Source: Sisyra terminalis
Taxonomy: Eukaryota > Arthropoda > Insecta > Neuroptera > Sisyridae
DNA: 64,000 nt
Direction of reading: 5' to 3'
Assembly (NCBI GenBank): GCA_958496175.1
Contig: OY292275.1
Location: forward strand, 27,629,001-27,693,000
The position numbers and the translations under genes were made by a program. Position 1 is the stretch's first letter, and each line of letters begins with the position of its first letter. Shown in pieces: positions 22,753 through 34,680 of the stretch. The notes below the pieces were generated by a model. That model had not been told where the DNA came from. It ran no database searches and was given only the letters and a program-made list of their open reading frames with translations.

Positions 22753-23145
22753 ATGATGGAGAACGACACTGAATCAAGAAAATTGGTAATGAATAGATCA
22801 TATATTTCGGTGGACACTGCAAACGGATTTCATATGATGAGCACCACCTATTTATACACAAATCCTCCTTCTTATGGAACCCCTGTACTATTTGTAGCTG
22901 CTGTTGTCAGATGGGCATATGAATACAATAGAAAAGATTTTGAAAGCTCACTTGTAATTCTAAATGAGTACCCTATAATAAATGCTCTGATCAGAGACAT
23001 AACAATTTTTTCTAAGGAAGGCATTACTGGTAATTACTGTCCAAGCAGAGTGTGGATATTTGCACAATTATATTTAATTAATAATTTCTCAGTCATTACC
23101 AAGGCGGCAGAAGATGTTATAATAGCGATTAATAAATACCCATGA
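22753..23145 (+). CDS. Unrecognised 130-codon ORF
   Basis: An ATG-initiated ORF with ordinary amino-acid composition, unlike the AT-driven junk ORFs around it. It has aromatic- and small-residue-rich segments (MSTTYLYTNPPSYGTPVLFV, AAVVRWAYEYNRKDF) and ends in a helix-like tail (ITKAAEDVIIAINKYP). There is no signal peptide or membrane span. It lies 56 bp after the 42-codon ORF in a different frame. It could be retroelement gag, an endogenous viral gene or a host exon; no motif decides between them. No poly(A) signal directly follows. Its intact frame is the only argument that it is real. Confidence 0.4.
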   Translation: MMENDTESRKLVMNRSYISVDTANGFHMMSTTYLYTNPPSYGTPVLFVAAVVRWAYEYNRKDFESSLVILNEYPIINALIRDITIFSKEGITGNYCPSRVWIFAQLYLINNFSVITKAAEDVIIAINKYP

Positions 23146-24060
23146 ATGGGTATTGATTTGTTTTTACGATTTCAAACTAGTTTCTCATCCAAATATAAGT
23201 CGCTTCGAATGTTTGTTCATATGTCAAATAGTTTCAAGTGTTAATACAAAGCTCAAAAGTTCATATTGTTTAATTAGTTTTCATAGCGCTTGGGAAACCT
23301 AACCCGAGGTTAAAGAGAACGACAAACATGGTATTTGTATGAAAGAAGGTATCTGTATATTAAATTATACATTGACTAGTATTTTAATTATATTGTTTGT
23401 CTTTCGGCTACGTTTTCCTTGGTATGTATGTTTCAATGATATATACACAATCTCTGTTGGCTGGTTGAAATTAAATTGAGTTAAAATCTTAAAAGTGTAT
23501 AAAAAGATAAAAAAAGTTGTAAAAACTTCATCATCCAGCATTGGTAATTGAATTACGAAATAATAAGGAAAGTCTTTTCTTGTCATGCATTTAGTTCTTA
23601 AAACATGAAACATTTTCATAAGCTATTCGCAACATTTTATAAACATGAATACGAAAAAAGGTTAGTATTTAAATACAACATTTTTTATTATGTACCTACA
23701 TTATTTGTATTGCATGTCCGTTATTTATTATTTAAATGGATGAATCTGTATACATAAAGAATAATAGATTAAAACCTTCTAAGTCCTCCCGGACATGAAG
23801 TTGTTTTCTAATATAATATTAAAATAATAATAATAATAATATCTCTGAAAGTCAAGTAACTCCTTAAAAACTGTTAATAGTTTCAGAAAATAATGTCGAA
23901 AAAAAATCAAGGGTTCTGAAAAAATATAATGGTTTTCAAAAAATTTTAAATAAATTGTGTGGCTATTCTCGTTCAAACTATTGAAGGGAACGGGCGTACA
24001 TTATTATCGTCGCTCAGATTTCAAAAAATCGCAAAAAGTGGTCTTATCGTATCGCAGAAC
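23146..24060. other. AT-rich spacer with an AAT microsatellite
   Basis: AT-rich DNA with an AAT repeat around 23820-23845. Short minus-strand ORFs are low-complexity. No gene recognised. Confidence 0.4.
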
Positions 24061-24093
24061 AGTTCAGTTTCATAAGGCAGGTGCTAAAGAAAG

Positions 24094-25133
24094 ATGGAGC
24101 TTGCAAGTGCGGATGAGAGCGAGAGTGACACAGACATTCTAAGACACCAAAAATCAGCCAAAAGAATGAAACCCAACTCCCACAACAATCAGCTGAAGCC
24201 TCCAAAAAGAAATTTGGAACCGGTCAGCAACCAAACAAACGTTAATAACTCTGAGACCGTAAAAACCTTGCCAAAAATCCCACCGATCCAAATCAAAACA
24301 TAACTAGTTTTTCCACGCTGTGTTAAAACATCGTACAGCTGGTAGGAGATACATTTCATTGCAGAGCAAAAACAAACGATTTAATGATTTTTTCAAAGAC
24401 ATCTGAGGCGTACAGAGGAATCATCATGTACCTTAAAGAACAAGGAGTGGATTTCCACTGCTACCAGCTGCAAGAGAAAAAGAGCTATCGTTTGGTCATT
24501 ATAGGACTCCACCACACAACACCTACCGAAGCAATAACGAAGGAGCTACAAAGAAATAAGTTCCAGGCGATACGTGTGCATCAAGTGTTGCATCCAACCA
24601 CAAAAACACCGCTGTCACTATTTTTCGTTGATTTGATAAATGACAAAACTAGTAAAGCAATATTTAAATTGCAATACCTACTATACCCAAAAATTAATAT
24701 CGAAGAACCACGACGATGAAAATTTATTGCACAATGCACAAGATGTCAACAATACGGACACACAAGAAATTACTGCAATAATCCACACAGATGTGTGAAG
24801 TATGCTGGAGAACATTCAACATCTGAATGGAAAAAGCGCGTTGATCAACCTGCGACATGTGCGTTATGTGGAGGAGCACATCCTGCTTCTTATAAGGGTT
24901 GCATCACATACCGAGAACTGCAAAATGATAAAAAACATAAGCTTCTGGAAACTCCTCGAGAAGGAAAAAATACACAAATATCGCAGAGACAATCACCTTC
25001 AGTAGTCCAACAAAACAATAATTTAAAGAACATCGAACCGTATGCAAGCGTGGGACGCAGGCGACCACAAGTACCACTAGTCAAACCCATAAAGAACCCA
25101 ACAGTTAGCTTCGTCGCAACAAACATTAAATAA
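24094..25133 (+). pseudogene. Jockey-type LINE ORF1 (gag-like, zinc knuckles)
   Basis: Three pieces read as one LINE ORF1. 24094-24303 is the polar N-terminus. 24384-24716 is an RRM-like segment (GVDFHCYQLQEKKSYRLVI, GLHHTTP). After an in-frame TGA at 24717 come the zinc knuckles CTRCQQYGHTRNYC and CALCGGAHPASYKGC (C-x2-C-x4-H-x4-C type, the second giving C-x2-C-x3-4-H-x5-C). Such proteins package LINE RNA. ORF2 does not follow: after 25200 the sequence is unrelated until a short ORF2 C-terminal scrap at 25.74 kb, so the middle was deleted or the two are separate insertions. Confidence 0.8.
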
Positions 25134-25429
25134 TACCGAAAACTAATTCAACGGAGGATATGCCGGAAGAAGAATCAGATGAAGAAAGAAAAGACGGTGA
25201 TTAAAATGTTCAGACCTCAAATTTGTGTTACAATGAAATAAATACAAAATTTACTATCCTAAAAACTTTGATTATTTTTTCTATTCATTTAGCATTCCAT
25301 ATATTACAGACTTACTGTTATTATTACTGCTTGTCATTATTACTTGCATCTAAATATAATACACAGTCTTAAAAAAGTGACTCTAGCCTACATTCAGTAG
25401 TAGACATATTGTCAGTAGATGAAAGAATT

Positions 25430-25560
25430 GAGTAGACCAAATTTTTAGTAGCCGAAATGTCTGTAGACGAAAAGGTCCAGTAGACAAAATATTGATGTAG
25501 ACGAAATATAGGAATAGATCAAACTATTCAGTAGACGAAACGTCTGTAGACAATGCGTCG
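25430..25560 (+). repeat. Degenerate GTAGACGAAA-like short repeats
   Basis: At least seven imperfect copies of a core like (A/C)(A/G)GTAGACGAAA occur at irregular 15-25 base spacing (TAGTAGACAT, CAGTAGATGAA, TGTAGACGAAA, CAGTAGACAAA, TGTAGACGAAAT, CAGTAGACGAAACG, TGTAGACAATG). The flanks are ordinary AT-rich DNA. Confidence 0.7.
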
Positions 25561-25739
25561 GCGCACCTTTTCTAAGACTTCATTATTTTTAATAACATTG
25601 AACATGTAGAGTTTTGTATCAAAAAGGTACGATTTGCGGACAGTATTGGTTTTATATTACCGTTTAAAGAAAAACTGCTGCGGAGTCACATCGAACGCTT
25701 ATGAAAACTTGCATTGAGTATACTGTTAGGAAATCTCTG

Positions 25740-26060
25740 TGTCTTAACGTGCAACCCCCACATTAAAACCAAGAGACAAGAACTGGACAAACGATACTAC
25801 GTAGGATATTACGCAGACTATTAACACCGAAATCATTAATAAATACCAAAACTAAACTAACGGTATTCAAAACTCTATTGCGACCGATCTGTGCTTATGG
25901 AGCAGAACTGTAGGGTTCTGTAAAATCTTCAAACATCCAATTCATCCAATCCTTTCATTCCAAAGTTCTCCGACAAATAATTAATGCTATTTCTTATGTA
26001 AACGACCGCACTATCCTCAAATACCTCAACTTTCCTTTTTTGTTTATCTAATACAGTAAT
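25740..26060 (+). pseudogene. LINE (Jockey-type) ORF2 C-terminal fragment
   Basis: Reading across a stop at about 25911, the plus strand gives KTLLRPICAYGAEL, then SFHSKVLRQIINAISYVNDR and TILKYLNFP. This is the region after the RT domain of Jockey-type LINEs, where LRPI-YGAE-WG and F-SK-LR-I are conserved. Everything earlier in ORF2 (endonuclease, RT) is absent. It is in the same orientation as the ORF1 at 24.1-25.1 kb and may come from the same internally deleted copy. Confidence 0.65.
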
Positions 26061-26830
26061 CTCTCCGATTGCGCAGTTGTTTCGTTCTCCAAAAACAGCG
26101 TACAACACAAAACCACGCAATGTGAACCCTTTATTGTATGAAAATGAGGTTAGATTCCAAATATTAGAAAAATTTCCAAAAATAAAAAATCAATTAAAAA
26201 AATTGAGTTTAAACAAAAATCATTGCATACATGTATTATACACTTAAAAACATAAATAACATCCTGAACAACTTCAATTTTAAAATACAGTATCAAAAAT
26301 ATGAATTTGTTTAGACTATGCCGTAATAAAATGAAATCAGCCTCTGCTATATTCTGATGAACTTTTTTGTTTTTAAAAGAATAGCTACCTTATATTATTT
26401 GTTAGTCTTTTTCTTTTCCTTATTATTCTCTTCATAAGAAGCAAATGTAGCTATTAAGTTACCATAATAATTCCCACGCACGAAAAAAAAACTGCGCAAT
26501 GTGAAGTTTTAATTGTGCAGTATGAAAATTGGTATCAAAAACTCGCGCAGTGGTAAACCGCACTATAAAAATCCGCGCAGTCGTAAGGATTACTCTACAA
26601 GAACGATTTCGAAAATTTTATTCCAATTTGTTAGATCCTTCTAACCCTAATGCTCAAATTCTCTCCTCTAACACTCCTTTAAAAATCCTTTACAGCGGTT
26701 GAAGTGGCGTTAGCCCCGCGATCTACTAATAAACATTAAGAGCAGATGTTCCCAAACGATTTTGGGGAATGTCCCATCTAGGTATTTCTAAAATCCTGAT
26801 GCCTCCCCTCGAGATATTTAAATTTTGTTA
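26061..26830. repeat. Repeat region with ACGCAATGTGAA motifs and a relative of the 50-357 repeat
   Basis: CCACGCAATGTGAACC (about 26105) and CTGCGCAATGTGAAG (about 26491), plus CGCGCAGTNGTAA twice at 26550-26590, form a loose repeat set. From about 26600 the sequence matches the insertion in P copy 1 (CTAACCCTAATGCTCAAATT, then TCTCCTCTAACAC). No coding potential. Confidence 0.5.
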
Positions 26831-27588
26831 TTCAAAATTTTACGGTTATTCACCTGAAAGAAGCTTAAGAAACCATAAACTTAACGAACTTTCAAAGAAT
26901 AACTCATCCACGAAAAAGAAAAATAAAAGAACAGTTAAATAGTTCAAGTTTCCAAACATATCATAAAGAACTGAAATGCCAAAATACCAAATATTTGAGT
27001 TCTGAAACATTATTCTGAAATGAATGAAAAACAATTGATGGTTAGTAGCTTATTTTTGAACTACCCCATGGTCTTTGGTATAGTCAGCCCAAGGGTGCGC
27101 GTCCTGCCAATGACCCACCAAAATATTGCCATGCGCCATCGGTGTGGTCTGCGCCCTATGTTGAGAATAATGAATAAAATACTGCACTAAGTCTGATCTA
27201 CAGATCATATCCAACGGGCAGTATTTATTGTAATTCAGTTTGAATGCACATTGCAAAATGAATATACACGCATATAGAAGGCAATAAAAAAAAATTGTGC
27301 TGTTTATCAACCTTTTAATATTTTTAAAGAATGGGTGCAATGGTAAAAAATTACAGAATGTTTTATTTATTTATTTTTTTAAACTTTGAAAATAAATTGA
27401 TTGATATTAAAATAGGTCATAAAATGAACGAAGTGCATAAGATAGAAAGTTTATTTGTCCTTGAACGCTAACAAAGAAGAATACACTTAAGTTCAATTTA
27501 TCATGATTAGACGGAAAATAATTATCAGAGTTATCATTTGCGGTTTTAGTGTTGAATTTGTTTAAACTTGTAGTGTTAGAGTCGTAAA
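26831..27588. other. Upstream flank of the UGT gene
   Basis: No ORF of note. An AGAAGGCAATAAA motif near 27275, shared with the repeat at 340, suggests another repeat end. The last 60 bp before the UGT ATG contain no obvious TATA box. The AAA immediately before the ATG is a good insect start context. Confidence 0.4.
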
Positions 27589-29667
27589 ATGTTCAGTAAA
27601 ATTGTTTTTTTATTGTTTAGTGCAATTTCGGTTATTGATTACTCAAACGGCGCTAACATTTTAGCAATAACTCCTATTGCTTCTTATAGTCATACTCTTT
27701 GGCACAGAGTTTTACTTAAAGAATTACATTCGAAGGGACACAACATAACGATTCTAGGCGTCGATGATGAAACTAATGCTCAAAATTATAGCTTGATTTT
27801 AATGAAAGGTAACATGCTTTTTGGATTACTTATAAAATTTAACACAAGTACATAATGTTTGCACATTGTACATAGGAAATCTTTTTTGTTAATGAAAGAG
27901 AGAAATGAATTTATGAATACAAAACATTTTAAATAAAATAACATTCAACAAATAATGATTAAAAAAATATGGAAGATTGAAATATTTATTTTCTTATTCC
28001 TTTGAAAATTTTCACACCAGTTAAATTTTATATTAATTCTTTTTCTTAATAAGTATATTGAATATTAGAAGTACACAACACATGCCTATTGAATATTAAA
28101 TTTATATAACAACCTTCTTATTGTGGTTTTTAGGAGTTTATCAAAAAATTAGGGAAACATTTGATTTGGAAAATTTACCAGATGATCCGTATGATACATT
28201 AATGCAACAATGGTTGCGAAATCAATGTGCACATGAATTGAAAACGGATGGTTTTAAAATTATTATGAATTATCCAAAGAATTTTTTTGATCTCATCATC
28301 ATGGATACCACGCTCGGAAACGTTTGCTTTTATCCTTTAATTGCAAAATTAGGTAATCCTCCTACCATAGGAACAAGCCCGTTAGGATTGACAGTGCGTA
28401 TGATACCTGAAACTGGTGACTTCATGTACCCGGCTATTGCACCATATTTTACACTGCCTTATACGGATAAAATGCGTTTTTGGGAACGATTTCACAATTT
28501 TTTGGTTCAGTTTTACATGGTTGTATCAAATCAGTATTTGTGGAAACAAAAGTTGATCGATATTGTAATTGATGCTTACGACGAACGAGATGTTGCACAA
28601 ATCGGAGAAATTGAAAAAAATATTACAACGTTTTTAGTAAATTCGGATCCAATTACAATTTTTCCTCAACCTATGATGCCTAATGTTATCCCCGTACCAG
28701 GACTTCACATAAAACCTTTAAATAAATTGCCTGAGGTATTATCTTTCAATAGATAATAAAATACTATTTGAAGAACTTAATTCTTTTTTTTTTGAAGGAC
28801 ATAAAAGAATTTCTCGATAACGCAGAAAATGGAGCGATTCTATTTTCATTAGGAACAAACGTACAGTCAAGGCTATTATCAGAACACAAAAGAAATATTT
28901 TACTGGCAGCATTTTCTAAGTTACCCTATCGCATTCTATGGAAATGGGAGTCAGATACTCTACCGGGAAAACCTAAAAATGTTATGATTAAAAAATGGAT
29001 TCCACAAAGCGATGTTTTGAGTATGTTTTTAAACAGTAATTACAAACACTTTCAATTTATATAAATATTCAATTATTTTAGATCACCCCCGAGTCAAATT
29101 ATTCTTTTCTCATTCTGGTTTGCTAAGTACTCAAGAAGCGATATATTTTCACGTGCCAATATTAGGAATGCCATTCTTTTACGACCAAATTTATAATATA
29201 AATCGTTCTGTGAAAAAAGGCATTGCATTGAAAGTGGATTTTAAGACTATAACTGAAGAAAAAATCATAGAAGCAATAACGGAAATTATAACGAATCCAA
29301 AGTAAGATAAGATAATAGATAGTGGTAAAAAACGATTATTAATTTTTAATTATTTAAAAGATATCAACGAGAAATGAACATCTTATCAGAACAACTTCGT
29401 GATCAGCCTGAAACTCCTCTAACAACGGCAGTTTATTGGATTGAGCGTACCATTAGATATCGAGGAGGACATTTTTTTCAATCAGCAACGGTTCATTTAT
29501 CTGCCTTTGAAGCTTACTGTCTTGATGTTGTCGCTGTTATTTTACTGATAATAACACTAATAACTTTTACATTGTTTAAAATAATAAAAAATTTTGTTAT
29601 GTTTATTTATGCAACCAAATCAAGTAAATCTAGAAAACAAACCAAATCAAAAAGAAAAAGAGATTAA
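27589..29667 (+). CDS. UDP-glycosyltransferase (UGT), five exons, apparently intact
   Basis: Exons 27589-27808, 28134-28735, 28798-29020, 29082-29301 and 29361-29667 join in frame with GT-AG introns of 325, 62, 61 and 59 bp. They give 1572 nt, or 523 residues, the usual insect UGT length. The product transfers a sugar from a UDP donor (usually UDP-glucose in insects) to small lipophilic acceptors in the ER lumen, for detoxification, pigment or hormone metabolism. Residues 1-21 look like a signal peptide. His35 in ASYSHTLWHR is the likely catalytic base, and SKGHNIT follows. The sugar-nucleotide signature runs about 341-384 (WIPQSDVL to PFFYDQ, with FSHSGLLSTQEA). A membrane helix lies at about 477-496, with a lysine-rich cytosolic tail ending SKRKRD. 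A possible AATAAA lies at 29944. The gene sits alone among transposon relics. Subfamily and substrate cannot be told from sequence alone. Confidence 0.9.
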
Positions 29668-30580
29668 GAGCTTAATATTAATTGCATAATTTTTCACAAA
29701 AATTGACGTTTAAGTTTTAGTGAAAAGAATTACGTCTTAAACTAAAGTAGCTTAGGTTTTTGAGAGAAAATATACTTGAAACGTCATAGTTATCAAATGA
29801 GATTATTATAATCTTATTTCAAAAACACTTCAGCCCGGTCATATAAAAGAAAATTTTGGAAGCCAGTTTTGAGATGTTGATTGGAATTTATTTAAATTTA
29901 ATTACAAATAAAAAATATTGTTTAACTATGAAAATGTTTGTTTAATAAATAGAGACAGTAGGTACATTCACTGTTTATTTATTTTTTTGTAATGTTTTTT
30001 GCAAAAAACTTGTTTTTGGACGCAATATAATAAAAAGATTTTCAAATATTCACAAAATCTGATAGATTTCGCTTCGTTTCGAAATAATGTTTTTAACCTG
30101 GAATGAGAAATGTAGTGTCAAAGGGTATTAAAATGTTGATAATGGTCAAGGCAATGGTCAATAGCAGTGGTGAATCCAGAATAGCTTCCGACTATTTAAT
30201 TTGGTGGTCGAAAACTGATCAGGCAAGACAAGGAGGCAACTTAGCAATGTTTAGAGACTTGCCGGGAGGTATTAGCGGGATATGAAACAAGAGATTTTAG
30301 AAACTCTCCTATCTTTGAAGTATTTTAAGCATTCCTTCCCTTGAGATTGTAATTCACGAAGAGCTATGGATGAGATATGCGATGTGGAAATAAAACGAAA
30401 ACTGTCATGCTCCCATAGAAAAACGAATTAAGAACTCAATCCTTAATATATGGACTTGTCAAATGATACATGTGCTCTCGTTTGATAAACTTTACTCGAT
30501 GACAACTAACGAATCACATGAAAAATGAGAAGTATAGTAGAGCAAATTACTCCCAAATGTTCAGGTATGCTTTACTGTTG
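29668..30580. other. 3' flank of the UGT gene, no further gene
   Basis: AT-rich. AATAAA at 29944-29949 is a candidate polyadenylation signal for the UGT. The ORF at 30103-30285 has no family resemblance. Confidence 0.4.
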
Positions 30581-30589
30581 ACTCTGTCA

Positions 30590-31083
30590 AGATAATGGAT
30601 TTGGGGGTTGTATACACGGAAAAGTCCAGAGGTATTCGTTCAGTACCTTGTGGAAAAGAAACCACTATAAACCAAGATGAAATATATGCCGAGTTGGCTT
30701 GTGCGTAGGAATGTTGAAAGCTTGAAAAACAGGAAACTCCATTTGTTCGTTGACCCCCAGGCTGTATTAAAAGCGTTGATAAAGCCATAAGTCAACTCCA
30801 AACTACTATGATAGTACCAGCGTGTTCTTACTGGTATGACCGCCAAAGTAATATTAGGTTCCCGAGTCATACTAATGAACGAAAGGTAGATGTTTTTGCC
30901 CGTCAAGGAGTGGTGACACTATTCGTTGGTCCTGAAGCAGTGTTTGAAGTCACAAAATTGGCACCACTAAATAGTAGCTTTAAATTAAATGTTTCTTATG
31001 GAGAAACACCAAGTAGCAAAAGAATGATGCGAAATTCTTCTCAAAGTCTTTGTGCTGAAATACTAAATTTAAGCAGATTTTGA
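30590..31083 (+). pseudogene. LINE RNase H fragment
   Basis: Across three frames the plus strand reads DLGVVYTEKSRGIRS with NQDEIYAELACA (first strands and the catalytic E helix), then LHLFVDPQAVLKALIKP (the D-x-Q/S-A-x-L-x-A-L helix). ORF 30808-31083 follows with VDVFARQGVVTLFVGPEAVF (the aD-lAr-Ga and GPEP ending). This is the RNase H domain and its tail in R1/Jockey-superfamily LINEs. Frame changes and stops (TAG after ACA) break it, and no RT is attached upstream. Confidence 0.65.
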
Positions 31084-31834
31084 GCTATTTTGGTTACAAA
31101 TCTTATGTCCACTTACGGTTTTATGGTTTTACGGTTACTATAGCCTAAATAGAATTAAAGTAAACGATTTGATGGAATACGTTACAGTGTATGGAAATTT
31201 TGAATCGTATAGTTCTTAACCGAATTGAGCGTAATCAAAGTAATAACATACGAAACTCCTGAAATTATAACCGAGAATTGGATGACTAAATCGCCACCAA
31301 ACTGTTATAAAACGCTTTGACGATAATTTCTAATTATACGAAGAAGAATATTGTAAGGATTTTTTATTTTTTTTATTTTAGCGTTCTTTAAAGTCGCTTC
31401 AACTACACTGGTTATTAGCGACTATACATATCAATGTTTAACATATTATATTATAATAGTTATTGTCTAACATATTTTAATTTCACATTTTAAGGTTTAA
31501 TTTATTTAGTTTGATGTCTAATATACAATTCTGGTAATACTGCTAATAAAGTACTAATAATATAATAAATATATAATAAACTATAGACTCTAGATTTCTA
31601 ATTACAAAATTTATAACAAGCAAACTACAAAGATAAATCTATAATAGTAATATATATAATTTAACAACAATAACAATGAAGAAAATATGTAAGACACAAC
31701 GAAGAAACAGCAAAAACGATATAATATAATTTATGATTTAATAACATAGTACTTATAGATAATATATAAATATGTATATGGTAACTGAATACAAAACAAC
31801 TAACAACAAGGAGAATAAGAAAATTAAAAATATA
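31084..31834. other. AT-rich spacer
   Basis: Low-complexity AT-rich sequence with many TATAATA runs. It may hold the 3' UTR of the minus-strand LINE next door. No gene seen. Confidence 0.4.
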
Positions 31835-34680
31835 CTAATATATAAAAACGAGAGTAACACAACTGGCAAGTTGAGGCTTTTGGTAGTTCAAATGGGTTTC
31901 TTGCTTCTGCTTTAAATTTTGTCCATTAAATTGATGGTTTTTAAAAATTTTAGTTTTTTCAATTCCCTCCTTGGAATTTAGGCACTCTTTTAGTGAACCC
32001 GGTAACAGATAGTGGACACGTTGGTTCGTATAGGCTCTGCAGCCTATTAACAGATGGTCCACTGAATTATTTTCCCCACATCCCGGGCAAGGGATCGGGA
32101 GTTCTTTTTTCAGTAGATGACTGTGTGTAATTTCAGTGTGTCCGATTCGTAGTCTTGTTAAAACTTCTTCCTTCCTATTAGCTCTGATGTCTGAGCTTAG
32201 ATCAAGGACCGAATCCCTTTATATTAGCTAAACTTTGTGGTCTTCTGCTCCAGATGGTGTTCCACTGACTCCAAATCCTTTTTCTCACTTCTTTCATGAA
32301 ATCTCTCTCCAAGAATTGAATCTCACCATTTACTTCCCTGCTGTTGGCCGCTTCTGGAGCTGCTGTGTCGGCCATTTCATTTCCCGGGATGCCTTGGTGT
32401 CCGGGAATCCAGACCAAGGCGATTTTCTGTCCATTTTGACTATGCTGAGTTAGCTTTTCTTTAATCATTTGGATAATTATTTCTGAATTTTTTTCGTTGA
32501 GAATTCCCTTTAGGGTCGATTGGGAGTCAGTAAATATAGCCACTGGTGTACTAGGTTGGTTTTGTTCTACCATCCTTAAAGATTCTAAAATGGCATATGC
32601 TTCACAGGAGAATATTGAAGCGTAGTCTGGCATCCGCACCTTATGTACCTCACTTTCTCTGACGACAGTACATCCTGCTCTCTGTTCAAATACCGAACCG
32701 TCAGTGCAGTAGTCTACGTGGTTTCTATATTTTGAGTTTTTTGATTCCCAGAAAAGATTTCTAAAATATACACCAGGTGTTTCATTTACTGAATACTCTC
32801 CCAAAGATAGTTCGATTTGTGAATCATAGTGGTGGAGTTCCCATGGCGGTGCGGATGGAGGTTTTAAGTAAGTTACTCTCGGTATCGTCATGTTCAGTTC
32901 TTCGATGTATTTATGGGCTCTCGAGTGCATTGGTTGAGGAAATCTTGGATGTTCAAGATAAAACTTGTCTGTTGTCGATTCTAATCTAAAGTAGTCCTGT
33001 ATTGGGTTTCCCATCTTACTCATGGCGCCTAAACTATATTTGATGGCTTGTTCCTTACGTCTGAATTCGAGGGGAAGTTCTTTAGCCTTTGCCAAAATGC
33101 TGTAGATGGGGCTAGTTCGGTACGCTCCTATACTTCTCCGTAGTGCCTCGTTATGTACCCTATCCAGTGATAATAACGATGATTTGCAAGCTGAGTCATA
33201 TAAAATGGTTCCATAGTCCAATTTTTGACGGATAATGGCTCTATATGTATTGAGTAGGATTTTGGTTGATGCTCCCCATGATGTTGAGGCTAGGATTTTA
33301 ATTAGATTTGGTCTTCTAAATAGCTCTGTTTTTAACTTTTTTATGTGTGGTTTTCAACATGAGTTAGAATCAAATACCATTCCTCATATTTTTAATATCG
33401 GAGATATTTTAATTGGCATATTTCGTATGGTTATATTATTTCTAGGGATTTTAGAGTGTCTTTTTGTTATAATGATTGCTTCCGATTTGTTAATGGAAAA
33501 TCTGAATCCGGATTTCTGTGTCCAAGCCTGCAATTTGTTTATACTATTTTGCATAATTTTTGCTGAGATATCCAAGTCCACCCCCTTTTTTAATAAAAGT
33601 ACATCGTCTGCGAAAAGAAATCCCTTGCGTAGTGATTCAATATGATCTATTAGCTCATTAAGTGCTACTAAAAAAATTATTACGCTAAGGACTGAACCTT
33701 GGGGTAGTCCATTTTCTAGAGTTTGTGGGTTTGAAAGGTGGTTATTAATTCTAACTTGGATTATCCTGTTTTTTAAAAAGTTTATTATGAAAGCCAAACA
33801 ATTTCCTTTCACATCAGCATTTTCCAATAAGGTCAATGCTCTATGCTGCCACACTATCTCGTACGCTTTTTCGAAGTCCAGGGCGACCATCATCATATGA
33901 TATTTGTTCTCTAAGGCCTTACAAATTTTACTGTCTACACATACAAGTTGGTCCATTGTAGAGCGGGAGTTTCTGAAGCCAAACTGATAAGGAGAAAAAT
34001 AGTTATTTGTTTCAAGATGCCATTTCATTCTTCTGGATATTATTTTTTCCAATATCTTACAAATATTGCATGTGAGAGATATTGGTTCGTTGAGGAGTAC
34101 TCTTTTTTCCGGGTTTTGGGATTGGAATAACTATGGTTTTTTTCCAGTTGTCAGGGAATACTTGCAATTTCCAAATTAAGTTATAAATATCGAGTAGGTA
34201 TAATAATCCTTTCACTGGAAGATTTTTTAGCAAGATGTTAGGTAAATTATCTGGGCCTGGGGCTGAGTTTTTGGAACTAGACAAGACGAAGATCAGTTCT
34301 TGAATTGTTATATCCTTATTGATTGAATTGGAGTTGTCATTTACTTGGAATTGGTTTTTTTCCGCCTGTTTTTATTTTTAATTTTGTGAATTCTCCATCG
34401 AAATTTTTTGATGAAGAATTAAGAGCGAAGTTTTTTACTAGGATTTCACTTGTTGTCGCTGGGATTGAACTCACCTGCCCGTTTTCGTCTTCCAGGGTAA
34501 TTGTTTCCCTTCCGTCGGTTCCGTTTTTGATTTTGCTCCAAATTTCCGTCGTTGAAGTTTGGTTATTGATGGATGCCACAAAGTTTTCCCACGAGCTCCT
34601 CTTACTAGCTTTCAAAACTCGTCTCGCTTCTGCTCTTTTTTTCTTATATAATATCTTGAACTGACTCGATTCTGGATTTC
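31835..34680 (-). pseudogene. RNase H-bearing LINE (I/R1/LOA group), 5'-truncated ORF2
   Basis: Reading down the minus strand: 34615-34337 is the linker (SWENFVASINNQTSTTEIWS), 34284-34057 the RT start (NSAPGPDNLPNILLKNL), and 34052-33384 the palm with VALDFEKAYEIVWQH, GLPQGSVLSVIIFL and the catalytic FADDVLLL. The next ORF, 33221-32202, is 339 codons and holds the RT tail and RNase H: DYCTDGSVFEQRAGC, IFSCEAYAILES, IFTDSQSTLKGI and WIPGHQGIPGNEMAD supply all catalytic acids. The end (32150-31835) carries CPGCGENNSVDHLLIGC, a zinc knuckle. The endonuclease and ORF1 are missing and there are about three frameshifts. It is probably fairly young, because the frames are long. Confidence 0.85.

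Noticed and set aside
25430..25560. CRISPR-like array
   Set aside because: The repeat cores are short, imperfect and irregularly spaced in eukaryotic DNA with introns; no spacers of uniform length and no cas genes.
32235..33645. Several plus-strand ORFs of 70-136 codons
   Set aside because: They lie antisense to the minus-strand LINE RT/RNase H frames, which have clear motifs; these are shadows.
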